From Shewanella hanedai (lineage in GTDB: Bacteria > Pseudomonadota > Gammaproteobacteria > Enterobacterales > Shewanellaceae): a stretch of 64,000 nucleotides of DNA. The stretch is taken from NCBI RefSeq assembly GCF_007197645.1, contig NZ_VKGK01000001.1, positions 248,001 to 312,000 of the forward strand, given 5' to 3'. Below, piece by piece: positions 17,375-27,027 of this stretch; the first letter of the stretch is position 1; every line of letters starts with the position of its first letter. Under the pieces are notes generated by a model. That model saw only the letters and a program-made list of their open reading frames with translations. It made no database searches and was not told the origin of the DNA. Made by a program: the position numbers and the translations under genes.

Positions 17375-20300
17375 TTAATCGTCACTATCACCCAGTGAAA
17401 GGAGGGTTGCATTGCCTCCGATCGCAGTAATGTTGTTAGTACGCGTCTTCTCTGTCACAAAGCGTGTCAGGTAGTGTGGACCACCCGCTTTAGGGCCTGT
17501 GCCAGATAAGCCTTGTCCGCCAAACGGTTGTACGCCTACCACAGCACCAATCTGATTACGATTGATGTAGGCATTGCCGACATTAACCTTACTCGCGATT
17601 TGAAGAGCATGACCTTCATTACGGCTGTGTATGCCTAAGGTTAGACCGAATCCTGTTGAGTTGATCTCATCGATCACCTTGTTTAGATTGGCTGCTTTAT
17701 AACGAATAATGTGCAGAATTGGCCCAAAATGTTCTTTTTCAAGCACCTTGATTGAATCAATCTCTATCGCAGCCGGTGCAACAAAATAACCGTTTTGCGT
17801 ACCTGCGGGCAAAGAGAGTTGCTTAAGAAGAGTACCGACCTGTGTGATGTGGTTGATATGCGCATTAAGGTTGGCTTGGGCGGCTGCATCAATGACAGGC
17901 CCTACGTCGGTTTTAACAAAGCTTGGATCGCCAATAATCAGCTCTTCCATCGCCCCTTGCAGTACATCAAGTACACGATCGGCAATATCTTCTTGAAGGT
18001 AAAGTACCCGTAGAGCTGAACAACGTTGACCGGCGCTAGTGAACGAGGATGAGATCACATCGTTAACCACTTGCTCCGGCTGTGACGTCGAATCGACGAC
18101 CATGGCATTTTGGCCACCCGTTTCAGCAATAAGCGGAATAATCGCGCCTTCACGGTTTGCCAATGTACGGTTAATTAGTTTAGCTGTGCCAGTAGACCCG
18201 GTGAAACACACGCCGCCGATACGTTCATCAGAAGTAATCGCTGCGCCAACGGTTGCACCAGTACCCGGTAGGAACTGTAGCACCTCTTTTGGAATACCCG
18301 CTTGATGTGCAAGTTGAACTGCGCGGAAACCGACTATCGAGGTTTGCTCAGCAGGTTTTGCAACAACAGTATTACCAGCTGCGAGCGCGGCAGCGACTTG
18401 ACCAATAAAAATGGCTAATGGGAAGTTCCAAGGACTGATACACACAAAGATGCCACGACCTTGAAGAAACAACTCGTTGAGTTCACCCGTCGGGCCCGGA
18501 AGCAGCTCAGGGTGTGCCATCATCTTCTTAGCTTGCACTGCATAGTAGCGACAGAAATCAACAGCCTCACGGACTTCATCAATCCCGTCTTGAATGCTCT
18601 TACCGGCTTCGCGTGTACACAGTACGATAAGTTCTTCACGGTTTTCTTCAAGAAGATCAGCTAGCTTTTGCAGCGCAGTAGCACGGACTTCAACAGGGGT
18701 GTTACACCAGCTGTTAAATGCTGATTGTGCACCTGAAATTGCCTGTTCTATGGCTTGGTTGTTAGCGAAAGTGAGTTTGCCGACAAACTTAGTGGTGTCG
18801 AATGGGCTGACAATCTCATTCATTTGACCACTTAAGAGCTCACCATTCACCAGTGGACCTGCATTCCAAGTGGTGTCTTTAAACTTTTCGAGTGCAGCAA
18901 AAAATGGCGTAGATTCAGAGATGATGTTCATGTTGAGGCCTTTGGAGTTTTTACGTTCGTCACCGAATATATCAGCAGGCAGTACGATTTTACTGTTAGC
19001 CAGAGTCTTGTATTTCTTGATGGTCACTAGTGGATGGATAACAAGTGATTCAATCGGTGTCTTAGGATCCACAAGCTTATGAACAAATGACGTGTTTGCG
19101 CCGTTCTCAAGTAGGCGACGTACCAAATAAGGCAGTAGATCTTTATGAGGACCAACAGGAGCATAGATACGCACAGTGCTAACGCCACCTTCTGCTAGCA
19201 AGGTGTCATACAGTTCTTCACCCATGCCATGCAGGCGCTGGAATTCGTAGAGCCGATCGCCAGACATATCAGCAATGGAGGCAACGGTTTGTGCATTGTG
19301 GCTGGCAAACTGCGGATAGATAGCCCCGCGGGTGGCGTCACTTAGCAAGTAGCGGGCACAGGCTAGGTACGAGATGTCTGTACTTGCTTTACGAGTAAAT
19401 AGCGGATAACCGCCTTCACCGTTTTCTTGTCCCCATTTCAGCTCGCTATCCCAATAGGCGCCTTTCACCAAGCGGACTGGGATCTCATCGCCTTGATCTT
19501 TAGCAAGGCGAGTTAGCCAACATAAGACCGGCAGAGCGCGTTTAGAGTATGCCTGAACAACAATCCCCAATAGACCCCAGCCTTTGGCTGCATCTGAGTT
19601 AAATAACTTCTGGAATAATTTAAGCGATAGCTCAAGTCTATCCATCTCTTCGGCGTCGATAGAGATCCCCACTTTAACGCTACGAGCCTGCTTAATAAGC
19701 TTTATAAGCGTATCGTACAGCTCTGTGAGGGTTCTGCTTTCATTGGCGACTTCATAGCGAGGATGAAGGGCTGAGAGCTTAATAGAGATGGTTGGGCGAG
19801 GTGACTGTGTTTCATCATAGCCCTGCTCGCCTAGAGAGGCGATAGCGCTTGAGTAATCCTCGAAATATTTGTGTGCATCTTTCTTTGTGAGTGCTGCCTC
19901 ACCTAACATGTCATAACTGTGGGTGTACCCCAGCTTACGTTTATCGACACTATTTTTTAGCGCTTCTTTGACTGTACGGCCAAGGACGAATTGTTTACCC
20001 ATGATCTTCATGGCTGCCAGCATCGCTTGGCGAATGACAGGCTCACCGACGCGATTGACGAGCTTGTTAAGCAAGTTGCTTGGCTTACCGTCAATGCTTC
20101 GGTCTAGCTTAACTATTTTACCTGTGAGCATAAGGCCCCAGGTGGAAGCATTGACCAAAATTGAGTTACTTTTACTTAAATGAGCATCCCATTTTGCGCC
20201 TGAGAATTTATCTTCAATTAGGGCATCAGCCGTGGCGGCATCAGGAATACGCAATAACGCTTCAGCAAGACACATCAGGATAATCCCTTCCGTTGTCTCT

Positions 20301-20554
20301 AAGCTGTATTGTTGCAAGAAGGCATCAATACCGACCGTTAGGCCTTTTTTATCGTATTGTCGAACCTTACTGACTAAATCATGGGCGCGTTGAGTGACGC
20401 GAGAGATTTCATCATCACTTGCTGGAACAAGCTTGATTAGTTCAGACAAATATTGCTCTTCATCGACAATATAATTTTTGGTGATAGCTTCGAAAAGCTT
20501 ATCTAGATTAGCTGAGTCATAACGACCCGTCAGCACTTCACTTGCTTTGAACAT
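17375..20554 (-). CDS. putA: Bifunctional proline dehydrogenase / P5C dehydrogenase PutA
   Basis: I place the start at ATG 20554 (1059 residues), which has GGAAG 8 nt upstream; a GTG 15 nt earlier is possible. The protein oxidises proline to glutamate via pyrroline-5-carboxylate. The FAD-dependent proline dehydrogenase domain covers about residues 90-500 (SIKLSALHPRYEV, VGISIDAEEMDRLE, RLVKGAYWDSE). The NAD-dependent aldehyde dehydrogenase domain covers about 555-1030 (ISPWNFPLAIF, FTGSTGTAK, ETGGQNAMVVD, and the catalytic Cys at about 845 in GQRCSALR). No N-terminal ribbon-helix-helix DNA-binding domain is present, so, unlike E. coli PutA, this one should not be its own repressor. Two palindromes upstream may bind a separate regulator. 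Confidence 0.95.
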   Translation of the reverse strand: MFKASEVLTGRYDSANLDKLFEAITKNYIVDEEQYLSELIKLVPASDDEISRVTQRAHDLVSKVRQYDKKGLTVGIDAFLQQYSLETTEGIILMCLAEALLRIPDAATADALIEDKFSGAKWDAHLSKSNSILVNASTWGLMLTGKIVKLDRSIDGKPSNLLNKLVNRVGEPVIRQAMLAAMKIMGKQFVLGRTVKEALKNSVDKRKLGYTHSYDMLGEAALTKKDAHKYFEDYSSAIASLGEQGYDETQSPRPTISIKLSALHPRYEVANESRTLTELYDTLIKLIKQARSVKVGISIDAEEMDRLELSLKLFQKLFNSDAAKGWGLLGIVVQAYSKRALPVLCWLTRLAKDQGDEIPVRLVKGAYWDSELKWGQENGEGGYPLFTRKASTDISYLACARYLLSDATRGAIYPQFASHNAQTVASIADMSGDRLYEFQRLHGMGEELYDTLLAEGGVSTVRIYAPVGPHKDLLPYLVRRLLENGANTSFVHKLVDPKTPIESLVIHPLVTIKKYKTLANSKIVLPADIFGDERKNSKGLNMNIISESTPFFAALEKFKDTTWNAGPLVNGELLSGQMNEIVSPFDTTKFVGKLTFANNQAIEQAISGAQSAFNSWCNTPVEVRATALQKLADLLEENREELIVLCTREAGKSIQDGIDEVREAVDFCRYYAVQAKKMMAHPELLPGPTGELNELFLQGRGIFVCISPWNFPLAIFIGQVAAALAAGNTVVAKPAEQTSIVGFRAVQLAHQAGIPKEVLQFLPGTGATVGAAITSDERIGGVCFTGSTGTAKLINRTLANREGAIIPLIAETGGQNAMVVDSTSQPEQVVNDVISSSFTSAGQRCSALRVLYLQEDIADRVLDVLQGAMEELIIGDPSFVKTDVGPVIDAAAQANLNAHINHITQVGTLLKQLSLPAGTQNGYFVAPAAIEIDSIKVLEKEHFGPILHIIRYKAANLNKVIDEINSTGFGLTLGIHSRNEGHALQIASKVNVGNAYINRNQIGAVVGVQPFGGQGLSGTGPKAGGPHYLTRFVTEKTRTNNITAIGGNATLLSLGDSDD

Positions 20555-20666
20555 AGTGACCACTTCCACCTGTAGCTATATAGGTACAGTTTGCTTGAAG
20601 AAATATCTTAGTTAGTACGTTTAAAATGCGCGTTAACTAAGAGCAATAAGATGCAATGTTATTTTT

Positions 20667-20697
20667 TTGTATACAATATAGCATCCGTAATTCGGAT
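20667..20697. promoter_or_regulatory. Two adjacent palindromes upstream of putA, possible operators
   Basis: TTGTATACAA (20667-20676) is a perfect palindrome of the kind bound by FCD-type GntR regulators. ATCCG-TAATT-CGGAT (20683-20697) is a second inverted repeat 6 nt away. They lie 110-145 nt before the putA start. The regulator is not in the window. Confidence 0.4.
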
Positions 20698-20821
20698 TAT
20701 ACGATCAAAATGTGACGAGCGACACTATTGCGAGTCTGAATGTGATGTTTGCGAGTACTGGTCGGGGCAGAGTGTGATCAGGGTCTGTTTTTTAAGGGGC
20801 GGTGAAGGGGGCATTTACACG

Positions 20822-20852
20822 AAGGCCCACATATAAAATGCAGGCCTTTTTG
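20822..20852 (+). terminator. Terminator-like hairpin on the plus strand with no upstream plus-strand gene
   Basis: AAGGCC (20822-20827) and GGCCTT (20843-20848) with a 15-nt loop, followed by TTTTTG on the plus strand. On the minus strand no U-tract follows, so it does not suit the ygiM-like gene. Confidence 0.5.
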
Positions 20853-20877
20853 TTGTGTCTGAATGAAGCGAGTTTTT

Positions 20878-21453
20878 CTACCAGCGATTTTTTTGTTTAC
20901 GTCTTGGTCGTGGTAAATACACTAAGATAACACCTATCAATAAACCAATTGCAGCAATGATGCCGCCCTCTTGCCACATCTGAAAACGCTCATTTTTCTG
21001 GATGTTAGCAAGCTTGCTAGTGGCTCTGTCACGTTCCTGACTGGCTTGTGCAAGTGATTTCTCTGCTTGAGCCAATAACGACTTAATTCGCTGGAGATCT
21101 TGCATACTGGTGTCGCTTGATGCGGCCACTTGTTCCAACTCAGCCTTGGTTTTTGTCAATTCGGCTTGCACTTCCGGCAATAGATTGCGGAAGCTTTTCT
21201 GAGCACTGAGCATCTTAGTCTCAACCCAGCCTTCACGACCTTTGTGATCGACTATTTTAGTGTAGTTACCTTGTGTTTCACCTAACGCAGAGATCTCTTG
21301 TCCAGCTTCTATGCTGCCAAGGATACGGAATTGCGTACCAGGACCGCCATGAAGAAAGAGAAAAACGTCATCAGAGATATAACGGGTTTGGCCAGCAGCC
21401 AAAAGGCTTGGGGAGAGTAATATCAGTCCCACTAGAGCAAGGATTCTTAACAC
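20878..21453 (-). CDS. ygiM: TIGR04211-family SH3 domain protein (YgiM-like)
   Basis: A 191-residue envelope protein. It has a cleavable signal peptide (to about residue 20, SLLAAGQ), a bacterial SH3 domain at about 22-85 (YISDDVFLFLHGGPGTQFRILG, AGQEISALGE, GWVETKML), a coiled coil at about 95-155, and a C-terminal membrane helix at about 163-182 followed by a basic tail. It is predicted to be anchored in the inner membrane with the SH3 domain in the periplasm, possibly near peptidoglycan. In E. coli ygiM neighbours a CYTH-domain gene (ygiF); here the two are separated by the pit pair. Function is unknown. The symbol is by architecture. Confidence 0.8.
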   Translation of the reverse strand: MLRILALVGLILLSPSLLAAGQTRYISDDVFLFLHGGPGTQFRILGSIEAGQEISALGETQGNYTKIVDHKGREGWVETKMLSAQKSFRNLLPEVQAELTKTKAELEQVAASSDTSMQDLQRIKSLLAQAEKSLAQASQERDRATSKLANIQKNERFQMWQEGGIIAAIGLLIGVILVYLPRPRRKQKNRW

Positions 21454-21653
21454 TATAAATACTCATCAAAATAATATAGCCACATGCTAGGGATTTGCTG
21501 AGCTTTTTGCAAGACTTAGTAGCAATAGTTAGCTGCAAGAGTTCTGTTAGTTGATGGGTGAAGCTTAAATTATGTTGAAATTGGGTGGGAGGTAAGGAGG
21601 AAGTTATGGAAGTAACCAATAACCTTGAATTTCATTTCAGTTTATGAGGCATT

Positions 21654-21683
21654 AAAAAGGGAAGCCAATTGGCTTCCCTTTTT
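21654..21683. terminator. 30-bp perfect palindromic terminator after pit
   Basis: AAAAAGGGAAGCCAA at 21654-21668 is followed by its exact reverse complement at 21669-21683. A and T tracts at both ends allow termination in either direction. Confidence 0.9.
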
Positions 21684-21711
21684 GTTTATCATACTTCGTC
21701 TAAGGCTAAGT

Positions 21712-22980
21712 TTAGTTAAAAATGCCTTTAATCATAAAGAAGAAGATAATTGACAGTGCGGCGCCTGCAGGTAAAGTCACAACCCAAGACACAACAATAT
21801 TTCTGACCACACCCATGTTAATCGCAGCGATACCACGGGCCATTCCGACGCCTAATACAGCACCAACGAGTGTCTGTGTTGTAGAGATCGGTAGTCCGGT
21901 GCCGGAGGCAATGACAACAGTCGAAGCTGCTGCAAGCTCTGCGGCAAAACCACGGCTTGGTGTTAAGTGAGTAATGTTCTTACCGATGGTTTGCATTACG
22001 CGCTTACCAAAGAGAGCAAGACCCATCACGATACCAACGGCACCAAGAGGTAGAATCCACCAAACTAATGGCGATTTGCTCGCAATATTACCACCACTCT
22101 CAACCACTGATACTACCGCAGCTAGAGGACCAATAGCGTTAGCTACATCGTTAGAACCGTGAGCAAATGCCATACAACATGCGGTCAGTACCATTAAGAT
22201 AGCAAAGACTTTCTCAACATTATCAAATTGGTTTTGACGGCCTGCACCTGGGTTCATCTTAAGACGCTTAATCGCAATCATACCGACAAAGCCAACAGCA
22301 ATTGCAATTAACGTTGCTAAGCCATACGCCTCAGCTGTGCTGAAGTTTATGCCAACATGCTTAAGACCTTTAGTGATTGTCACGAGAGACATCATAAAGC
22401 CCGCTAGTGCCATATAGAAAGGCACATAGCGTTTGGCGTTAGCCAGTGGATTGTCGGTATTGAATATGAGTTTTTGTACACTCTGGAATATCAAAAAGGC
22501 AATAAAGCCTGATATTGCAGGAGTCACAACCCAAGAACCAACGATTCCAGCGACCTTGTTCCACTCAACAGCCTCAGTACCAACACCTACTGCCGCGAAA
22601 CCAACAATGGCACCGATAATAGAGTGAGTGGTAGAGACGGGCCAGCCGAGTGCAGACGCAACGATAAGCCAAATACCTGCAGCAAGAAGTGCAGAGATCA
22701 TGCCGTATACAAGCAGTTCTGGCGAATCAACAAAATATGCTGAATCTATGATGCCATTACGGATTGTACTGGTGACTTCACCACCGGCTAAATACGCACC
22801 AGCAAATTCGAAAATCATCGCAATGATGATCGCTTGTTTAATCGTAATAGCGTTTGAACCTACTGAGGTTCCCATTGCATTGGCTACATCATTTGCGCCA
22901 ATACCCCATGCCATTAAAAAACCAAATGCGGCCGCAATAGCAATAAGCATTGGGCCATTGGTGACTAATACATCAACCAT
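21712..22980 (-). CDS. pitA: Low-affinity inorganic phosphate transporter, Pit family
   Basis: A 422-residue inner-membrane phosphate:cation symporter of the PiT family. The two hallmark repeats are clear: GANDVANAMGTSVGS near residue 27 and AHGSNDVANAIGPLAA near 274. Roughly ten membrane spans lie in two homologous halves. It is the second gene of a two-gene unit after the DUF47 protein (24-nt gap), a known partnership. The symbol follows the family; the exact orthologue is not proven. Confidence 0.92.
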   Translation of the reverse strand: MVDVLVTNGPMLIAIAAAFGFLMAWGIGANDVANAMGTSVGSNAITIKQAIIIAMIFEFAGAYLAGGEVTSTIRNGIIDSAYFVDSPELLVYGMISALLAAGIWLIVASALGWPVSTTHSIIGAIVGFAAVGVGTEAVEWNKVAGIVGSWVVTPAISGFIAFLIFQSVQKLIFNTDNPLANAKRYVPFYMALAGFMMSLVTITKGLKHVGINFSTAEAYGLATLIAIAVGFVGMIAIKRLKMNPGAGRQNQFDNVEKVFAILMVLTACCMAFAHGSNDVANAIGPLAAVVSVVESGGNIASKSPLVWWILPLGAVGIVMGLALFGKRVMQTIGKNITHLTPSRGFAAELAAASTVVIASGTGLPISTTQTLVGAVLGVGMARGIAAINMGVVRNIVVSWVVTLPAGAALSIIFFFMIKGIFN

Positions 22981-23004
22981 GTTGTTACCTTGATAACTTT
23001 GTTG

Positions 23005-23685
23005 TTAGACGCGAGCTAGCATTAGCTCTAAGCGGGAACCTACACGTTCAGCAAGATCTGCTAAATCGCCTACCCACTCAATTATCTTATAGAGGAACAT
23101 CACGTCTATAGGGTTCATATCGTTTTCGATAGCGAACAACTGGCGACGGATCTTGATTTGAAGATCATCCGTATCTTCCTCGATTTTATCGAGTTCAGCA
23201 ATCATTTTAGCAACCAGGTCAACTTCACGACCGCGGAAACCAGTTTCTAAAAGATCATCGAGTTCATTAATAGCTTGTTTTGCAAGTGAAACTGCATCAA
23301 GGCAGCGAAGCAAGTAAGCGTTGAAAGGGTGTTGAATTGCTTCTGGGATCAGAAGCTGACGACCGATAATACGGCCAGATATGTCCTTCGCTTTGTTAGC
23401 GATCTTATCTTGCTGGGTCAAAAGCTCCAGTAAGTCGGTTCGTTCGACTGGCATAAACAGGCCACCGGGAAGGGTGAGGCGTATTTCACGTTTGAGTGAG
23501 TCCGCTTCTCTTTCCGTTGCACTTATCTGCTGTCGAAGTTCAATTGCACTTTCCCAGTTGCCTGAGACTGTAGCATCAAAAAATGGCACTAGGATCGATG
23601 CGCATTGGTGTACTTTATCTATGTGCTCTTGTAGAGGCTTGATTGGCGATTTTGCAAACACGCCCAAAATAGAGTTTACTGGCAT
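23005..23685 (-). CDS. DUF47 / TIGR00153 family phosphate transport accessory protein
   Basis: A 226-residue PhoU-like helical cytoplasmic protein. Helical blocks with LRQQISATEREADSLKREIRLTLPGG and ELDKIEEDTDDLQIKIRRQLF (about residues 46-72 and 168-190) are typical of DUF47. Members sit next to Pit transporters and are thought to modulate them. AGG lies 9 nt before the ATG. It shares a promoter with pitA. Confidence 0.88.
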   Translation of the reverse strand: MPVNSILGVFAKSPIKPLQEHIDKVHQCASILVPFFDATVSGNWESAIELRQQISATEREADSLKREIRLTLPGGLFMPVERTDLLELLTQQDKIANKAKDISGRIIGRQLLIPEAIQHPFNAYLLRCLDAVSLAKQAINELDDLLETGFRGREVDLVAKMIAELDKIEEDTDDLQIKIRRQLFAIENDMNPIDVMFLYKIIEWVGDLADLAERVGSRLELMLARV

Positions 23686-23973
23686 TGCCGTGTACCTATT
23701 TAGATTATTCCACTGTTGGAAAAAGCGGGCGCATGTTAACCCAAGCGACCGCGTATTGAAACTGTGTATTTCAAATAAAAACTAACCGCTTTTATTCTAA
23801 AGGGTTGTACCTGAACTGCAAGTCGCAATCCTACTGGGAATTTGTGACAGTAATATTACACTGAATTAATTCGATGAACTTTTAATTAATTTTACATGAA
23901 TCTTTAATGACGCCGGCTAAGTGCAACTCTGGTATTGTGCTTAGTATTAGATAATAGAGAGAGCATTCGTTCG

Positions 23974-25476
23974 ATGAACACCGAGATAGAACTTAAGTTA
24001 TTTTTCCAACTAGAACAACAAGAAACGTTAATAAATCTACTCGATAACCTCCCGCTTTCTGAACAACAATGGTGTCGAAATCTCTCTAATGCCTATTTTG
24101 ATACCGCGGATCTTCAGCTTAGACGTTGGGATATGGGGTTAAGGGTTCGAGGCTGTGATGGTGCCTTAGAGCAGACCATAAAAACAGCAGGCAGCGTTGT
24201 TGGTGGTATTCATTCTCGGCCAGAATTCAATGTAGATATCGATAAAACCTTTCCAATTCTTTCGCTTTTTCCTGAAAAAATATGGCCAGAGCAGGCGATA
24301 ATTTCATCGGTACAATCTGAGTTGACCTGTTTATTCAATACAGACTTCTCTAGACGTACTTGGCATATTTATGTTGATAAAAGCCTGATTGAGGTGGCAT
24401 TAGATATAGGGAAAATAGAGGTCGAAATAGCCGGTGAACGACGAGTTGAGCCTATTTGTGAGTTAGAGTTTGAACTCATGGCGGGTGAAGCATCATCCTT
24501 GATTAAACTGGGTTTGCAAGTGGCAGAGTCTTTGCCTGTTAGATTAGGTAAAGCGAGCAAAGCACAGCGTGGTTATCGCTTGGCCTCACAAGCCAGCCCG
24601 CTCAGTTTAGAGGTATTAGAGTTTATCTCTCTAAGACCTGAACAAGATTTGAAACAAGCTTTCATTACATTATTGGCTACCGGACTTGAGCGCTGGCAAC
24701 TGCTTGAAGCGATGATTTTAGAGTCAGACTCAACAATGAATATACAGGCGCCGTATCTTTGCTATCGCTTAAGAGCTTGTATCCGTTTATTGCGTTTTAC
24801 CTTGGCTCAATTTGATCTCCTTAATGGGCCATTGACAGCAAAGTTTGACTGTATAGAAGGTCATCTTGATTTTATTGAAACCAGTTTAAGTTGTGTGGAG
24901 ATACTTCAAGAAAACAGCATGTTGATCGCAAAACTTCCTCAACATAAACAGTTGAGTGATTTAGTGACGGTTCAATTACAACAGCTTTCAATCCCTCAGC
25001 GAATATCGATGATGTTACAAGAAGTCAGCTATGGCAGCTTGCAGTTGTCATTGGTTGAGCTCTTGTTTGACGTGAAATCGGGTCAAACAGCTATCGATAA
25101 AACCCTTTCTTTGCAAAATTTTGCAGATAAAGTGCAGGACCGATCTTGGTTGAGAATAGTTGACTTGATGCCATTGAATATCGATTTAAGTAGTGCTGAT
25201 TACCAAACTTTCGCCCGAGCACTGGATGAGAGTGTGTTTGTTGGTGTTGCTTACGGCGAGCTTTATTCGGCTAAATCACGAGATCTGTTTAGGCTGCCTT
25301 GGCAGGATTTGACTCTCGGGATTAGAACCTTGGCAGCCTATCGTCAATTGGGGGAATTGAGCCAGCAAAACGCTATCGACATCTCGCAGTGGTTGACTAA
25401 CAAAGAGGAGAGTCTGTTGTTCGCCATGGAACATTCCAGACGTATTGCGTTAAAGAACGAGCCTTACTGGCGTTAG
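23974..25476 (+). CDS. ygiF: CYTH-CHAD domain protein, probable inorganic triphosphatase (YgiF-like)
   Basis: I set the start at ATG 23974 (500 residues) because it gives the CYTH signature MNTEIELKL at the very N-terminus (E4, E6, K8, metal-binding ExExK) and follows a GAGAGAG stretch. The CYTH domain spans about residues 1-205, with further acidic/basic strands (YFDTADLQLRRWDMGLRVR, LEFELMAGE). A helical CHAD domain with conserved histidine/arginine character spans about 215-490. E. coli YgiF hydrolyses inorganic triphosphate. In that species ygiF precedes glnE; here glnE does not follow. Confidence 0.85.
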   Translation: MNTEIELKLFFQLEQQETLINLLDNLPLSEQQWCRNLSNAYFDTADLQLRRWDMGLRVRGCDGALEQTIKTAGSVVGGIHSRPEFNVDIDKTFPILSLFPEKIWPEQAIISSVQSELTCLFNTDFSRRTWHIYVDKSLIEVALDIGKIEVEIAGERRVEPICELEFELMAGEASSLIKLGLQVAESLPVRLGKASKAQRGYRLASQASPLSLEVLEFISLRPEQDLKQAFITLLATGLERWQLLEAMILESDSTMNIQAPYLCYRLRACIRLLRFTLAQFDLLNGPLTAKFDCIEGHLDFIETSLSCVEILQENSMLIAKLPQHKQLSDLVTVQLQQLSIPQRISMMLQEVSYGSLQLSLVELLFDVKSGQTAIDKTLSLQNFADKVQDRSWLRIVDLMPLNIDLSSADYQTFARALDESVFVGVAYGELYSAKSRDLFRLPWQDLTLGIRTLAAYRQLGELSQQNAIDISQWLTNKEESLLFAMEHSRRIALKNEPYWR

Positions 25477-25486
25477 CGCTATCACT

Positions 25487-25520
25487 TCCCAGCTCCAGAG
25501 GGGCTGGGATACTGTTTTTT
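25487..25520 (+). terminator. Intrinsic terminator after the CYTH-CHAD gene
   Basis: TCCCAGC (25487-25493) and GCTGGGA (25503-25509) form a 7-bp stem, followed after TACTG by T6. Confidence 0.75.
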
Positions 25521-25527
25521 AGCAGAG

Positions 25528-26322
25528 TTATTTATCCCTTTGGCCCAGATCATTTTTTAGCTCATCTATCTGCTTTAAGAGCATGCCTTGATTGGCTTCC
25601 ATTCTCTCTAAAGCCTCATGCAACTCACTGCGTATCTCTTTACTTTGGCTTTCAAATTTCTCAGCTTCATCGGGGGAGATAAAGATGGAGGCCATATAAC
25701 CTGAAATGACCCCGAAGAAACTCACGCCACAGATGATCACCACACCACCGATGACATGTCCGGACGTCGTTACTGGGTAATAATCGCCATAACCTACGGT
25801 TGAAATAGTGACTAGAGCCCACCAGATAGCGTTCTCAGCTGTTTGAATATTGGCACCTGGTACACCACTTTCTACGATGAGAATTAGTACAGACGAGAAG
25901 GTCAATATGGTTACCATGGCAACGAGTAAGCTGGCTAAGGTTGCTTGATTACGTTGCTTCACCATCGGAAGGATAAAAGACTGGGCCATGCGAATTAAAC
26001 GTATCACACGTAAAATCTGGAATAATCTAGCGAACCTTAAAGGTTCAATAGCGGGGATGCTGGCAACGAAGTCTATCCAATTATGTTTAATGTAATGGAC
26101 TTTTTTATCGGATTTGAATAAGCCAATGAAGAAATGGCTGAGGAATATAATGCAGATGCTAAAGTCGATTGCGGTGAGTAAGCGTTTTGTTTCAGGGTCG
26201 AGAGTCATGAAGCTCAATACTAAAACCACAATGACAGAAAGGAGTGACAGGACCATCATAGCGAGTTGAAAAGGGGTTAACTCCTCTTCTGTATGGGGGA
26301 ACCATTTTTTTCTTTCTGCCAT
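25528..26322 (-). CDS. Voltage-gated-type potassium channel
   Basis: A 264-residue six-helix inner-membrane channel. The start is ATG 26322, which has TTGGA 7 nt upstream; a TTG at 26334 would add four residues. S1-S4 lie at about 20-125, with an S4-like basic helix (RFARLFQILRVIRLIRMAQ at about 97-115). S5, pore and S6 lie at about 125-210, with the potassium selectivity filter TVGYGD (GYGD at about 177-180). A C-terminal cytoplasmic coiled coil (about 215-264) may mediate tetramer assembly. No RCK/TrkA-N domain is present. Its cellular role is unknown. Confidence 0.88.
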   Translation of the reverse strand: MAERKKWFPHTEEELTPFQLAMMVLSLLSVIVVLVLSFMTLDPETKRLLTAIDFSICIIFLSHFFIGLFKSDKKVHYIKHNWIDFVASIPAIEPLRFARLFQILRVIRLIRMAQSFILPMVKQRNQATLASLLVAMVTILTFSSVLILIVESGVPGANIQTAENAIWWALVTISTVGYGDYYPVTTSGHVIGGVVIICGVSFFGVISGYMASIFISPDEAEKFESQSKEIRSELHEALERMEANQGMLLKQIDELKNDLGQRDK

Positions 26323-27027
26323 ATTAACATCCAATTGTTGTATCTACTTGTGAATCATATCTTTTGCTAGAGTCTACTTGTTTTTATCACCAAAGTGGAT
26401 CAAGTCATATAAAAATCGTTTTTTGATTTCAGTCTCCTCTAAGATACTAATGACTATTCGTCGAAACACTTCAGTTTAGGTGCTCAGTAACGTCGTGTCT
26501 CTTGATGTTGTAGGTTACAGATTTTGCTAAATTCATTGGCTTTACTCATTGGATCGGGATTTGGCGAATGGGATGCAGCTGTATCGGAGTGGATATAAAA
26601 TAATAGAACTAGTCATTATGAGATTAATGACTATTTAGTTTTTGAATTTATTGGGGATAAGCGATTATCTGAATAAAACTATGGTCTATATTTTTTATAG
26701 GAAATAACCGTCTCTAGATAAAAGTATCTCTCAAAACTTTCTAATTATATTTTTTGAAACAAGAATGTAAAACATAGATATCACTACTTTTATGTTAAAA
26801 CACATGATTAAAATCTATTTATAAATAAGTCTAAAGTAGTATTAACAATGCTTTTAGTTAAAAATTATCAATACATTTAATCTTATTAATTGTTGTTTTA
26901 TAAGTGAATTTTTTACACAGGCTTGCAGTTGTTGCGATTTTATGAATTAGGTTGTTTTTTAGTGCTTTATTTTGATTGATTGTTAATCGATTCTATAGTA
27001 ATTTTTATATTAGCAATCTTGGACTTT
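26323..27027. other. Very AT-rich intergenic region at the edge of the accessory block
   Basis: About 700 nt with no supportable gene. AT content rises sharply after 26580. It probably contains the divergent promoters of the channel gene and the TPR gene, but no clear hexamer pair stands out. It marks the change from core-like to accessory composition. Confidence 0.5.
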
